Of a stretch of 64,000 bases of DNA, positions 52,055-64,000 are shown piece after piece; position 1 is the stretch's first letter; each line of letters begins with the position of its first letter. The notes under the pieces were generated by a model. The model was not told where the DNA came from. It saw only the letters and a program-made list of their open reading frames with translations, and ran no database searches. This DNA is from Psilocybe azurescens (taxonomy: Eukaryota > Basidiomycota > Agaricomycetes > Agaricales > Agrocybaceae). The position numbers and the translations under genes are program-made. The stretch lies in contig JAJIRX010000160.1 in NCBI GenBank assembly GCA_023853785.1, positions 62,001-126,000 on the forward strand, in the 5' to 3' direction.

Positions 52055-52422
52055 TCAACAACTTGCCTTTTTCCATCCATAGAGCAGGTAGTTTGGCTGG
52101 CCCAAAGTCCAGTTTCGTGCTCTTGCACGACAGAATTGGTATTGTTTTCAGACCGGGGGCGCTTGTGGCTTGAGGGAAAGGTCACTGAAGCCGTGAAGCT
52201 GGTAGAGCTTGATTTCTATGAGAGGGTGCGGCACGAGGAGTAGTAGAGAAGCTCTAAGGGTCACGCGAATATCACTTGACCTGAATTTACACTTGGCAGT
52301 CTCCCAGACGCAGACAGCCCCAGACGAGTCTTTGTGCGACGGTTAACGTTAAAGTTGAAAAAGAGGATGCATGATGCTTCAAAGATGGTACAACATTATT
52401 TAACAAAATTAAGTATGAATGA
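52055..52422. other. Intergenic region upstream of the carrier gene
   Basis: 368 bp with the carrier promoter and the 3' UTR of the RRN6-like gene. A 64-codon open frame on the plus strand is not protein-like. Confidence 0.45.
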
Positions 52423-55400
52423 TTAAAACCCTCCCAGTCTTTTTTTTTGGTGGCTTTTTCTTCGGACCTGGACGTCCACCATGAGGACCGGGCATTATTT
52501 GAGTGCTAACAGCCAGCTCTTGCGAAAAATTAATCGTTGGCTGCGAAATCCTGAAATCGGTCCCAGAAGGAAGAAACCGATCTTGAGATTGTATTTTTGA
52601 TGCCAATTTTTTGTGTATTTCAGGAGGCGCGCCTGCAACTGTGTTTGTAGCCAGAACTTGTGGCGGACGTTGAAACTTCACGGGTAATGTCTGGTTCTGT
52701 CTCTGCTTCACCGGCTGATTCAACGTCCTGACGGGCGCCGGAGAGGCAGCGTCGTATGGATCCTGATAAATATAGTCATCAGCCTTACCAGAATCCCAGT
52801 CTTTCAATAGAAGTCGAATGCCCAATGGCATATCTGGCCCATCCGACGTCTTTGATTCTCCTTCATAGTATGACCGAGTCTTCTCTACGGGCCTTAGATA
52901 CCCAAATTGAACGGGCGGTGGTCCATCTCCGATGAATAAGGCTTCAGTCATAGCTTCAAGTGCATTAACTTCAGCAGCCTTGAAGATGGGAGCATCTAAA
53001 TAAATATCAGAACCCAAGGCGAGATCCATGGTCAACTGCTCGCAAGCGTCTTGTTCATATTCACGAGATTTGTTTGAGTGCTTTTCATCGTCCGCTACGC
53101 GGAATTTCTGCAAATAATCCATTGACTGTATGGGGTCCGCGGGAAACGCCGGGTCAAGATGTCGAAGCACGGGTAAAAGTGATCGATGCCAAGGTGATCT
53201 GACAAGTCGAGCAGACAAACGTCCTTGCTTAAGTGCTCTGAAGCCCCTTTTAGAACAGATCATGCTTTCAGTAAGAAAGTCAGCTCTACTGGGATGATCG
53301 GGTTCATCACCAGCGCAGAACGCTATATCGTGTCTGTTATAGGCCCGTCAGAGTTTGCAAGTCCAGCATATGTTGAGTAAGCTTACATCGTCAACATGTG
53401 GTCCGCTGGTGAGTCCTTACTTTGCAAATAACGCGGAAAATAGTCGAGTAAGTCGTGAATTACCTCTGCGTTTTCTTCTTCGGCTTTTTGCGTTCTTCGA
53501 AATAACGGCAAAAGAGAGCTACCAAGCAGACCTTCAGTAACATACACAGAACAAATAAAATTTGACATTACCGTCATAGGTGGAATGTAAATTTACTTGA
53601 CTGAATTCTTGAAGGCCAAGTGGGTTGATATTAGCAGGAACGCTGGCATGTGTAGCCCTCCACTTGAACATTTCCTCCGTCAACTCTACTGTATGGCCTC
53701 CGTGAGGTTCTGCTGTTGATGGCAAAACTTCGCTATATTCAACACCTTTCCTCTCCGAAAGACGTACAAGTCCCATGCTTTCGTTATGAAATATAAATTT
53801 CTGGCCGAGATGCTTTTGATACATGTTTAGATTCCCAGGCAAAACATACGGCAAGTTGTTAAGGTGGATGAGCCCTTCCAAAGAGCGGGAGACGTCATAA
53901 ACAGTGACCATGCCGTTATTTCGAGAGGTTAAGAATGTTAAAGCTATATTCAAGTGAGACATAGAACTACGTCGAACGAGAAATATATACTCACGATTAT
54001 CTGCACAGCGATAAGTTGTATGCGTTGAAAGATATCGGTCATATTGCCTTCCATGAGAATAGGCTAGTAATGGTTTTCTCGCATATCTAGTATCCATCCA
54101 GATGATTTGATTGGTGGAACATAACGGAAGCATGTTTTGGGACCCGCAGTCCTCTATTGACGTGAAGACATGCTTTTCATTCGTAACTGAGAAAAAAGGT
54201 TGAGCGGTGTTTGTCTACTGAAGATGTTAGAATAGGAGAATAGGAAGGTATAGGTTTAGAGAAAGGATATACGCGATAGTCAATTTGTTGGACGCTGTTT
54301 TCAGACATCAGGTAGCCGATGGACGTATTAGAGTCAAGAGATATGCGCCAAAATCCGCTGCCGATCTGACCAGGCGACGAGATCGTGTACAGAGGAGTTC
54401 TGCATTGCATGCTTAGTGTGATGTGGACACCAGGAGTGGACGGAACTAACACTGATTTTGTACCATTTTCCACTGAGCAGTTAAAGATAGTTCCTCCGTC
54501 GCCCATAGCAAGAATGCCTGCTGAGGACGGCAGACATTTAACATCAACAATTACTTCATCGTTAGTATCCGCACGAGAAAAGGTGCCAAGGTGCGATATT
54601 GTGGCAGCGGTCGTAGTATTGGGAAGCTTGGCTGTGAAGAGTTGAGTGGAGCTGTAGGTTCGAACAACAAGGTTGGCATCTATTGGAAAATCAGTTTCCG
54701 ACAAATCTCAATGAAGATACTGACAAACCTGGCTCCTGTGATGTAGTTATCTGTTGTATAGGTGTAGAAAAGGTATACAGAGGGGTGACCACAGGTTTGA
54801 ATAGGATGCTTAGATCTTCAAAGTAGCTAACATACGAAATGCCTGATGAAATGAGCTTGAACAATTTCTTTCAGAGAGATAATCGACTAACTTAAATCTC
54901 TGTTTGTGTCACCCGTTGGAAACAAGAAGGACAAATCTGGCGTTTGAGAAGGCTGAAATATGTCTAGTAGATTCCCTGCATAAGGATCGAATACTTCAAG
55001 ATCTTCGCACAGTTGAGCTTCCTCAAGCAATTGATCGCGAATGAGTTCTGACGCGATTTCTACATCGGGGAGATATGTTCGAAGGAAGTTCGCCTGGTAG
55101 TTCATGAGTTGTTTTTTTATCTCATGAGGCTGCTGAACAGACGTACCCCTTGTTCAGCTCGCTGCTGTATAGTGCGCGAGGTGTTCTTGTTAGGTGGTGG
55201 CTGGGTTTTTGGTAACACATTCAAATGTTTCCCGAGTTTCAGACGATTGTGAAAAGCGCCTGAGAATTCAGGTCAGAAGAAAATATTCAAAGCAGACAGA
55301 AACAGACCTTTCGTAGGTGTTGTTACAAAATCCCACTCTAGCTTCTTGTCTTTGTTCTCCAATAATGTCGCTGCACCAATTAAGCCTGGCTCTAAGTTGG

Positions 55401-55497
55401 GGTAATCGCGACCCTTTTCTTTGGCCAAACTCTTAGGTTCTTTACGTTTAGCAGTAATCGGTCGTCTAATCCTTTCATCTCTTGGCCAGAAAGCCAT
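52423..55497 (-). CDS. Pol I initiation factor RRN6/TAF1C-like
   Basis: Nine exons: 55497-55308, 55259-55147, 55132-54892, 54842-54729, 54679-54273, 54214-53995, 53943-53572, 53531-53387 and 53333-52423; about 903 residues, close to yeast Rrn6. The layout fits a core-factor Rrn6: an N-terminal region, a beta-propeller-like middle (repeated strands such as SGFWRISLDSNTSIGYLM, NNGMVTVYDVSRSLEG, QIIWMDTRYARKPLLAY), a helical part and a lysine-rich C-tail. The tail (GRPGPKKKPPKKK) would end in RLGGF if the T9 run at 52440-52448 loses one base, the kind of basic GGF end I associate with this family. The assignment is by layout and length, not strong motifs. It diverges from mitochondrial uL3. Confidence 0.55.
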
Positions 55498-55682
55498 TCC
55501 ATTGAAGCGATAACTATCGAGAGTTCGACGAAAAATGTGTCGTAAACAGAGTTATTTCAAGTTCGTTAGTTTTATGATGGCCGGTGTTGAGATATTTGAT
55601 TTTGAAGTCCGACCAACGTCTTCCAAGGTTGCTCTTGCTTTAGAGTGCAGTCTCAACGAACACAAATATACACGGGACACTC
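55498..55682. promoter_or_regulatory. Divergent promoter, RRN6-like / mitochondrial uL3
   Basis: 185 bp between start codons. Both genes concern ribosome production, cytosolic and mitochondrial, if the RRN6-like call is right. Confidence 0.45.
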
Positions 55683-56889
55683 ATGCTGGGGCTCCGCACA
55701 GTATGCAGACGCCAACAGCTGGCTTTACGAAGGCAGTTACATGCTTCTGCTACGGTAGCCAACCCTTCTACGGCTTCGTTAACAACGTCTTCGGATAAGA
55801 CCACAGCATCGTCAGAGTCTGCCAGTACACAAAAATGGACCCCAAATTCAATTCGGACAGGTCTCATCGCTCGGAAGCGTGGGATGACTGCTCTGTGGAA
55901 CGACCAGGGAGTTCGAATTCCCGTTACCGTTTTGCAAGTACGCGAACGTGCATCTCCGAATCGGAACGCATCCTCACTAATATATACCTTCATAGCTCGA
56001 AAATTGTCAGGTTACAGGCAATATTAAGACTGTGAGGAAAGATCACACCGTCTATCACGCGGTTCAAGTTGCCGCCTCTGATCGTCCTGCGAAAACCACG
56101 TCTCTGCAAATGCTGGGACACTTCCGAAAGGCCAAGGTTCCTCCAAAACGAATAGTGAAGGAATTTCCAGTCACGCCTGATGCACTTGTCCCGGTGGGTG
56201 AGTCCAAGCGCGGTTGTATATGTCTGTCAGTCATATTTTAACGTTGTATTCGCCTCAAGGGACAACCTTGTCTGCTATACATTTCGTCCCAGGACAATTC
56301 GTAGACGTGGTCGCGAACTCGTCGGTGTTCTTGTGCATATCTATCGTTATGATACTAATATTCGTTCCAGCATCGGTAAAGGCTTTCAGGGTGGTATGAA
56401 ACGTTGGGGATTTCATGGTCTTGCCGCCAGTCATGGTGTGTCCATATCACATCGTTCCTCCGGTTCGACTGGTCAGCATCAGGTGGGTTACATTGACTCT
56501 GTGTTACAGCATCGATCAACTAGTTCTCTTCTAGGATCCTGGAAGAATCTTCCCCGGTAAAAAAGATGGCAGGTCGAATGGGAAACAAACGTATCACAAC
56601 TCAAAATCTCCCGGTCGTCCGCGTTGACACTGCGCTCAACTTGATTTTTGTGAAAGGAACGGTGCCGGGTGTGGATGATGCCCACGTCCTTGTCCATGAC
56701 GCGAAGAAAAAGATGGTTGCTCTCAGCAGCCATAATCAAGCGAAAGGCCTCTACGAAAAAGTTCTTCCTAAAGGCGTAGACGATCTACCCTTCCCTGCAG
56801 GAACTGCGGAACTCGCAAAATCGTTACCCTCTATCATCGACGCACCTTCCTATCGTAGAAGCCCTTTCCTCCCCCCTCGAATAATTTAG
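55683..56889 (+). CDS. MRPL9: Mitochondrial large ribosomal subunit protein uL3m
   Basis: Five exons, 55683-55937, 55996-56197, 56260-56320, 56371-56482 and 56535-56889, about 327 residues. An Arg/Ser-rich presequence ([14 protein letters not shown]) is followed by the L3 core: [31 protein letters not shown] (across intron 1), the [14 protein letters not shown] strand, [30 protein letters not shown] and [20 protein letters not shown]. In the last exon A6 at 56559-56564 has one base too many to keep [11 protein letters not shown] in frame. The yeast name is MRPL9; many fungal annotations use MRPL3. Confidence 0.92.
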
Positions 56890-57315
56890 AGGATAGTAAC
56901 ATTACATTATAATCATTATTATTAGCTGAGGGGTTTTACAAAAGAACTGATATTTTTTAACATAATGGTTAAACGTTCAATAAACATTGGCGCATAAATA
57001 ACTGCTGGGAAAGAGTCTATGACTTCATGTCACGCATTGATGTTGCTCATTGTCTCGACCACGTACTTATAAATCATACAATTCCATAGAAACACCGATA
57101 ACTAAATATTATATACTTGGGCACGACAATGCAGTCGACCCGGGAAGTGAATCACCTTCTACATACCCTACGGTAAGGGATCCGACGTCTCAAGCCAAAT
57201 TTTCCTCGCTCTAACCAAACTTTTTAGCGGAGAACAGTTCCGCCATTCACAAAACGTCAACAACTCCCGCACACATCTTTCATATATACGGAACAATAAC
57301 TCGCCAACTTTACCT
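56890..57315. other. Intergenic region
   Basis: 426 bp between the uL3m stop and the next start, AT-rich, no gene or repeat seen. It holds the promoter of the LRR-like gene. Confidence 0.5.
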
Positions 57316-58202
57316 ATGGGATTGACAATCCCTGACTATGATGTCGGCTCCGCCGATAGTACACAAAGACCAAGGCCTTGGCCTTTATATTCTGGTCCAG
57401 CTCCTCCAAAGAGCTGGATGCCAACACCTGAGAAAGACATCCATGAAACTGCACTTGGGCGTGCAAAAGCTCTCGACGTTGTGGCCCCGCATCTTGACAA
57501 CTTCATGGATTCACCTCGGGTGCCTTCTCTGGCTTTGCTTTGCATGCAATTGATCATTTCTGGGTGTAAAAGTAATAAGGAACTCCAGGAGGATGTAGTT
57601 CCATTCATACCACCCCATCTTCGACGCGAACTGATACGTCACTGTGCTATACATGCACCGCTGCTTGAATGGAAGCTCTACGCCTTATTTAATATTAATG
57701 GGCACGCCGACGGTGAGATAATCATCATGGGTCCTACTGCGTACCTTCGGGAAAACCATTTCCTCCGACAGTCCCCGTCGCCCGATAGTGGTGATTCGCC
57801 TCCTTCAAGAACCGCGATTCTATCTGAAGCAGGTCGTGATTGGGAAATAGAGGATGGATCGGAACACCCCTCCGTTCGATGGTCTTAGTATCCACACGCT
57901 TATCCACGTCAACATTATTGACATTCCCGCCCTCATTAACACTCCTAGCTCTCATTAATCTTCCGACGTCCGTGTCGCTCCATCGACTCCCAAAGATCTG
58001 TCCTTTACTTGTCGTATTAGATTTATCATTTAATTTTTGGCTCAATGATGCAGTAGGAGGGGCAACATACGCCTTGGATAAAATTGAATGGTCGCGTTGG
58101 GGCCATCTAAAGGTTCTGGGATTGAGAGGCTGTTTTGTATCTGTTGAGTTGCTAGAAAAGATCAACCAAGGCAAATGGGATGATATAGATGTAGTTAGGT
58201 AA
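57316..58202 (+). CDS. Conserved hypothetical protein with LRR-like C-terminus
   Basis: Single exon, about 295 residues. I do not recognise a named family. Residues 70-140 are helical (SLALLCMQLIISGC, LRRELIRHCAIHAPLLEWKLY). The C-terminal 110 residues show leucine-rich-repeat-like spacing (LVSTRLSTSTLLTFPPSLT, LALINLPTSVSLHRL, LLVVLDLSFNFWLND, LKVLGLRGC), resembling an F-box partner or LRR adaptor. The two halves are in different frames: one more C in the C4 run at 57867-57870 joins them (EHPLRSMVLVS). Alternatively the first frame stops at 57886-57888. Confidence 0.55.
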
Positions 58203-58369
58203 ATTTGTCATTGAATTTAATGAGTAAAGGACTCCTATAGAGTCCAAATGAAATGTCTCTGACGCGTGTGCGTGAACGATTCCCACGCGGTATATATTGT
58301 TGAAAGTGTGTTCCTAAGCGTTCTTTACAACACCTTCAATCATCTTACTAAAATTTCTCGCGACTCTTA

Positions 58370-60809
58370 ATGAGCGATAACGAAGAAGAATACGAAGTTG
58401 GTAAGACATTTTCTTGAGCTTGAAATGACAATGAGGCGAATGTGCAATTGGAACAGAGTCGATCAGGGAGGCGCGTGTAGAGCCTGCATCACGGTCGAAG
58501 AAAGCAAAACTTGTTTGGGTGCGTCTCATGTTCTAAGATTTAATAACTATCATACTTACTTTCATCGCGCATAGAAATATCTTGTTAGGGTGAGACCATA
58601 ATCTTCCAACGCCTGGGTCAGAGATGGCTTGACTTGGTTTCTTTCCCCTTACAGTGGAAGGGCTACAGCCCAGATGATGATACGTGCGTCATTGAGCCAT
58701 TTTCAACATACATCTTTAACGCTGTTATATCTCTATAGCTGGGAACCAGTTGATTCCTTCGTTGGATCGGAACACATTGTAACCGCCTTCTGGGAACGCG
58801 CCAAAACTAATGGGAGAGATACAAATGACTTGTCGTTATTCAAAGTAGGAGAAACATTTCGCCCTGTTGGTCCACCTAGTGGGTACAAGCTATGCGTCGA
58901 ATCACCATATTGCTCCATTTTCTTAAATACTTTTAGAACGTCCAAAACGAAAGTCAACGAACGATGTCTCTACGTCAGAGTCACATCAGGCATCTCCGAC
59001 AGAGAAATCATCCACACGGGGCACCTCTAGGGCATCCGGGAAACGTCGTCGTAGCTCGCTAGAGCCAGTGGAAAATCCACGAAAATCACAGAGAACAGCG
59101 CGAAATGATACAGCTCAACATATCCAACAATCCCCTTCCTCGGAAGTGAGGGGCAATCGCCATATTGAACATGACACAAAACCACAAAGCGGTAAGAGCA
59201 GGGCCTCTCCAGTGACCCCCTCTCGCAAGCAAAGGAAACTACCTAGGGCGCCATCTCCTGAAATCATCCCTGATTCAGATGAGGAGATGAATCCTTCCAC
59301 CACCGTACATATTGACTATCTTCAATCTCACAGTTCCACCCAAAATCACGCTTCTTCTCCCCTGGATCAGTATTCCTCTGTGGACGTATTACACCATGAT
59401 CCTCAGGTTGAGACCCAATCGAGCAATACCTTACCGCCCCATCGAGCTCGAATAGCAAACCCACTGGTCAAGGTAGTCGACTACTCAGAAACCACAAGCA
59501 TCTCAAATGCCATTCCCAGCAAGATGCATGCCATTGAACGACTCAACGCCATCTCATCTTCGAGTGAGAGTGTTACTCAGGCCAAACGCGCGAAGCCGGG
59601 GCCAGGGCGATCGTCTGCAGGACTTAGGAAACCGTCCAAAAACACCAGTTCTCTCCTAACATTTGACAAAGGTTCTCTCAAAACCGTTAAAGGCAACTAT
59701 CCGAAGGAGAAAGCAAGCGAATCGATCGAGGGAATGAACCTCATGGACCTCACCGAGCATGTGGTTGCTCAGGAAGTGGAGAGCCCTATGCCAGAACCTG
59801 CCCCTTCTGGACAAGAATTACTACAGTTAGCAGGTCTTAATGCTGAGGCGGCTGAAACTCTCCCGGATTTTGGTGAGGATGATGAGAATGAAAAACTCCA
59901 ACAACCCATCCCTGGTATCAATGCAATCAGCCAAAGTCAATTGTCTGACGAGAAAATGCAAAACTCAAGGTACTTCTCGCCTTATTGTATTCTGTTTCAC
60001 GGACTAATTTCCTCCAGTCTGTCCTTCGAGAAACTGGAGAAGGAAGATACATTACTAGCCACTGCGACTACTCATTATATGCCAGACTTTACCGAATTGC
60101 GGAATAGATCTACAATCTTTGGTCGATTGTAAGTTCGGCGTATTTTACGAACTTGTTAAGGGATCCCCTCTAATGATCACAAAGTAACCTAGGGTCCGAC
60201 CCGACTAAAACGCCAGACCAGTGAGTAATTTCTATCACTGATTGATGACATAAATGAAGCGATCTTTACGTAGGACAAAACCGTCCCGACTAGTGGTAAA
60301 CCTTGATGCCTCGGTTTCTATCCCTGTTCTCTTGAAAGAAATATCGGATTTGTCAAACCTGTTAAGTCTCAAAATTGGAAGCACAGGGACACCAGGCAAA
60401 TTCTATAGCACAGATGCGGCATTATCACTCCTCGGAACAGTTCGTGCAGGAGGAGCATCTGCTCTAGCTGATGTGGACGAGGAAGCGACTACCGAAGAGA
60501 AAAAACATTTTGCCCACTTTTCCGCCCGCCTTGGAGCTGGCGATCTTGTGAGTAGTAAAGTCATTCTCATTACTGTGTCCTCGTTGATTGGAAATGCAGT
60601 TTGTTACCGTTGCAGGGACTCATATCTTGGTGTTTTGCTCTACTGGGAACGCACTTTTATTACATAGGCTGAACGCTCCATCCCCTCTTTTGAACGACCC
60701 TTCTAAAATCTTGGTTACCCAGGTTGAAGTTGAAAACTATACTGGGTATGCAGATGCAACTGAGCATGCAGACCAGAGACGATGGTCGCATTTTATAGCG
60801 GCGAACTAG
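58370..60809 (+). CDS. Chromodomain protein, HP1-like N-terminus
   Basis: Ten exons: 58370-58400, 58457-58518, 58575-58589 (15 nt), 58655-58683, 58739-58878, 58937-59969, 60018-60128, 60185-60220, 60274-60547 and 60600-60809; 646 residues, no frame corrections. The N-terminus is a chromodomain built from five small exons: [29 protein letters not shown], then a helix FVGSEHIVTAFWERAK. The cage aromatics (Tyr of EEYEV, Trp of VRWKGY, and the TWEP position) are present, so methyl-lysine (H3K9me-type) binding is likely. Residues 115-450 are basic, Ser/Pro-rich and disordered. The last 170 residues form an ordered alpha/beta region (VVNLDASVSIPVLLKEI, FVTVAGTHILVFCSTGNALL) that I do not recognise; it is not an obvious chromoshadow domain. 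RAD54 follows on the same strand. Confidence 0.8.
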
Positions 60810-61113
60810 ACTTCATGAGGGTTTCTCTGCCAGGTTTCAGACTGTACATATTCATTTTACTACTATGCAGTGCTTTATTCACACCTCCTTTGTCTTTGGC
60901 CTTTAGCTGTTATCGTTAATTTAATAATTAAGTGCGGTATGCATGCTCTGTGATTACTAGTTAAATCAAAGTCTTCAATAGGTTTGAACTGGATACTGTG
61001 GTCACGGTCACGTGAATAATAGACAACGCGCCGTTTACTAACTCGATTAGCAATGCCCTAATTGGTCTTTACAGCTTGACTCTGACGTGCATCTCTTTCT
61101 TCTTGTTCCAACT
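60810..61113. promoter_or_regulatory. RAD54 upstream region with TCACGTGA and ACGCG motifs
   Basis: 304 bp between the chromodomain gene stop and the RAD54 start. A palindromic TCACGTGA lies at 61008-61015 and an AACGCG at 61025-61030, about 85-105 bp before the ATG. The latter resembles G1/S MCB cores. Function is inferred. Confidence 0.4.
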
Positions 61114-64000
61114 ATGCTACGACGTCCTCCCACTACTTCTGATGGAAAGACCTTGGATCGACTACAGGAGAACACACGCCTTAATAAACCGTTCAAGCCC
61201 CCGACTTTGGCTATTGTAAAGCATGTTCAACCGTTGCGAAAGAGAAAACGCGTTTCCTACAAAGAAGCAGTTGGCGAGGACTCGGACTCAGAGGCAGAGC
61301 GTTGTAAGAAGAAGCAGAAGAAATCAATGGATAAAGATGGAGTATATCATAATGAGGCAGACCTACTTGCGGCAATACCCAAGTATCCGGTGTATTTAGT
61401 GAAACCGTTCAGCGAAGTCAGCTCTCGACGATTCTCTTTACCAACCATGATGAACAAGGATGGGAAACAAATTACGCTACTACCTACTCATGCCTCTCTT
61501 GGTGTACGACCGCAAGCCAAGGTCATTCCTCGTCCACTACACGACCCAATGGAGGATCACGCTATTGTATTGTACGACCCAACTATTGATGATCGCGAAA
61601 CAGATGAAGAGAGAAAAGAAAGAGAGAAAGAAGAAGCAAAAGAAAGGGAAGCAAAAGAGGCTAAAGAGAAGAACGCAGGTCTGTATAACCCGCATAAGAG
61701 CCTCAAATCTCTGTTAGGAGAGGGGACCGACAAAACCAAGATCTGCAAGGTTCCGGTGGTCATTGATCCAAGACTGACAAAGGTTCTTCGCCCACATCAA
61801 ATTGAAGGTGTTAAGGTGCGTGTTCATTTCTTATTGGCGCATTGAATAGACTTGATTTTCTACTAGTTTCTGTACAAATGTACAACAGGAATGCTGGTCG
61901 AAAATCAATATGGTTGCATTATGGCTGACGAGATGGGACTGGGGAAAACACTACAATGCATTGCACTTCTATGGACCCTGTTGAAACAGTCACCACGCTC
62001 AGGGAAGCCAACAATTGAAAAGTGCATTATTGTTTGCCCCTCAAGTCTGGTTAAGAATTGGGCCAACGAACTAGGTACCGAATTATTCGTCCTGCAAAAC
62101 TTTGCCTAGGCTCAAATTTTTCAGTAAAATGGTTGGGTCCAGATGCCATAACACCTCTTGCAGTTGATGGCAAGGGAACAAAGGCCCAACTTCTAGAAGC
62201 CGTAGCCAGGTGGGTAGCTGCACGTGGGCGAAATGTAACACAGCCAGGTAGGCTTCAAATTTCTTCGGGTTGTGGTTGGGCTGTGGCGTTCTGATTGTAA
62301 AATATTCCATAGTGATGATCGTGTCTTATGAGACTCTCCGTACTCTCACTGCTTATATTGCAAATTGCGAAATTGGACTCTTACTATGCGACGAAGGGCA
62401 TCGACTGAAAAACTCGGGTACTTTCAAAATTACATCGAAATGTCAGCTAGTTGATACCATGTCCAGAGTCGCAGACTTTCCAGACTCTATTCGGCTTAAA
62501 GGTCTCGCGTCGTGTTATCTTGACTGGCACTCCCGTTCAGGTTCGTGGTCTTCGATCTCAAACTGTGACCGTTGCTTGACACGACATTTGCAGAATGATC
62601 TTTCCGAATACTTCTCTCTTTAAATTTCGCAAATCCCAATTTCCTTGGTTCCAAGAATGACTTTAGGAAAAACTTCGAGAATGCCATTATACGCGGAAGG
62701 GACTCTTTAGCAAGCGACGAAATCAAAGCTCAATGCGAAAAAAAACTAAAGGAACTTGGTGGCCTGGTCACAAAGTTCATCATCCGCAGAACTAACGATC
62801 TTTTGTCAAAATACTGTAAGGTCATTCATTTATTGTTGAAAATGTTTCGCTGACCTTTCTTTGCAGTGCCTGTCAAGTACGAACAAGTTGTTTTCTGCGG
62901 TCTATCCGATTTTCAATTGTCACTCTACAATCATTTCATCACATCTCCTGAGATAAAGGCGCTTCTTCGTGGCCAAGATTCGCAACCTCTCAAAGCAATC
63001 AATATCCTCAAGAAATTGTGCAATCACCCTGAACTTCTCAATTTGCCTGACGACCTTAAAGGAAGTGAGCATTTGATACCTGAGGGGTTCAATGGTGCAG
63101 GGGGGAGCGTAAAAGACAGAGGACGTCACCAAACAGTTCGCTGCGACTGGGGCGGTAAATTTTGGTTCTAGAGAGGTATGTCTGCTTTCGAAAAATACAT
63201 CGGTTGTGCTCTTAACCATGCTCTAGATTCTTACATCAGATACACACTCAAACCGATGACAAAATTGTTCTAATTAGCAATTATACCCAAACACTCGATC
63301 TGTTTGAGAAACTCTGTCGAAGCAAAAGTGAATTTTCCAAGAAGTCTTCAAATTATCTTGTTGCTAACATTTTTCGCGACAGATATGGATTTTTTCGACT
63401 TGATGGAACGATGACAATCCCCAAGCGCCAAAAACTTGTCGATCAATTTAACAATCCTGCTGGGAAAGAGTTTATCTTCCTCCTTAGTAGTAAAGCTGGT
63501 GGATGTGGTATTAACCTTATTGGAGCTAACCGCCTCATCCTTTTCGATCCCGGTATGTGAATTTATTATCAAGTACGGACGCGAGCTCAATAACTTACGT
63601 CTATTAAGATTGGAATCCAGCAGCTGATCAGCAAGCATTAGCTCGTGTATGGCGTGACGGCCAAAAGAAAGAATGTGTGTATCACCCCTATTATTCTTTT
63701 TTTTGTTTGATATTTTTATCGGTTTTCCTCCAGGTTTTGTATATCGATTTATCTCCACAGGAACGATAGAGGAAAAAATCTTCCAGCGGCAGGCGAACAA
63801 ACAGGCGCTTTCTTCTGCAGTCGTGGATGAAAAGAAGACGCAGAGCGTCACTTCTCGATCGATGCTCTCCGTCAGCTTTTCATTTTCAACCAAAATACAT
63901 TATGTGATACACACGATACGTTCAAATGCAAGAGGTGCAAAGACGGCAGGCAGGTGGTTAAGGCACCTGCCTTACTGTATGGAGATGCAAGCACGTAAGT
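61114..64000 (+). CDS. RAD54: DNA repair/recombination ATPase RAD54 (3' end missing)
   Basis: SWI2/SNF2-family translocase that works with RAD51 in homologous recombination. Exons 61114-61815, 61867-62074, 62125-62247, 62313-62417, 62467-62540, 62594-62815, 62867-63175, 63227-63327, 63383-63552, 63609-63674 and 63734-63994; the window ends inside the next intron (GTAAGT). Motifs: [15 protein letters not shown], Walker [18 protein letters not shown] box [72 protein letters not shown] and [20 protein letters not shown] lysine/glutamate-rich stretch is at residues 170-195. Frame breaks, one base short each: T3 62619-62621, T4 63160-63163, A4 63324-63327 and A4 63830-63833. Confidence 0.95.

Overview
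This window is gene-dense nuclear DNA of a filamentous basidiomycete, most likely a mushroom-forming Agaricomycete. The support is: many short introns (mostly 45-65 nt, GT-AG with CTRAY-like branch points), tightly packed genes on both strands, Agaricomycete-style families (a DUF6699 protein, an F-box protein with the usual N-terminal layout, a BTB-like protein, an RFTS-BAH-BAH DNMT1), and no recognisable transposon in 64 kb. I reconstructed 29 protein genes exon by exon (27 complete, two cut by the window ends) and one tRNA gene. Names come from recognising family motifs by eye, not from a search.

Layout. 1-5.7 kb: the 3' end of ARPC1, DASH subunit DAD3, a BTB-like protein and a cyclic phosphodiesterase. 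5.9-21.3 kb: a DUF1776 protein, tRNA-Ser(AGA), ATP synthase beta, an F-box protein, a Zn2Cys6 regulator, isovaleryl-CoA dehydrogenase, IP5 2-kinase and glutamyl-tRNA synthetase. 21.4-30.3 kb: 2-isopropylmalate synthase with a duplicated regulatory region, ATG9, an EH-domain (IRS4/TAX4-like) protein and an ECM15/UPF0045 protein. 30.4-39 kb: DNMT1 head-to-head with MCM7. 39.3-52 kb: kexin, a DUF6699 protein, N-myristoyltransferase, UFD1, CCT4 and a mitochondrial carrier. 52.4-64 kb: an RRN6-like Pol I factor, mitochondrial uL3, an LRR-like protein, a chromodomain protein and RAD54 (runs off the end).

Most of these are housekeeping genes that do not form one pathway. Several neighbours are functionally suggestive: DNMT1/MCM7 share a divergent promoter with two ACGCG motifs, ATG9 converges with an EH protein of an autophagy-linked family, the chromodomain gene precedes RAD54, and the Pol I factor diverges from a mitoribosomal gene.

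Two caveats. First, about 31 apparent one- or two-base frameshifts interrupt conserved, mostly essential genes, nearly all at mononucleotide runs. I read these as base-calling errors in the assembly, not pseudogenes or recoding, and CDS spans below run across them. Second, I found no convincing wholly new multi-gene system. The best leads are the tandem regulatory region in the LEU4-type enzyme, the 5-nt micro-exon in the ECM15 gene, the duplicated exon in DNMT1, and a chromodomain protein with an unrecognised C-terminal region.
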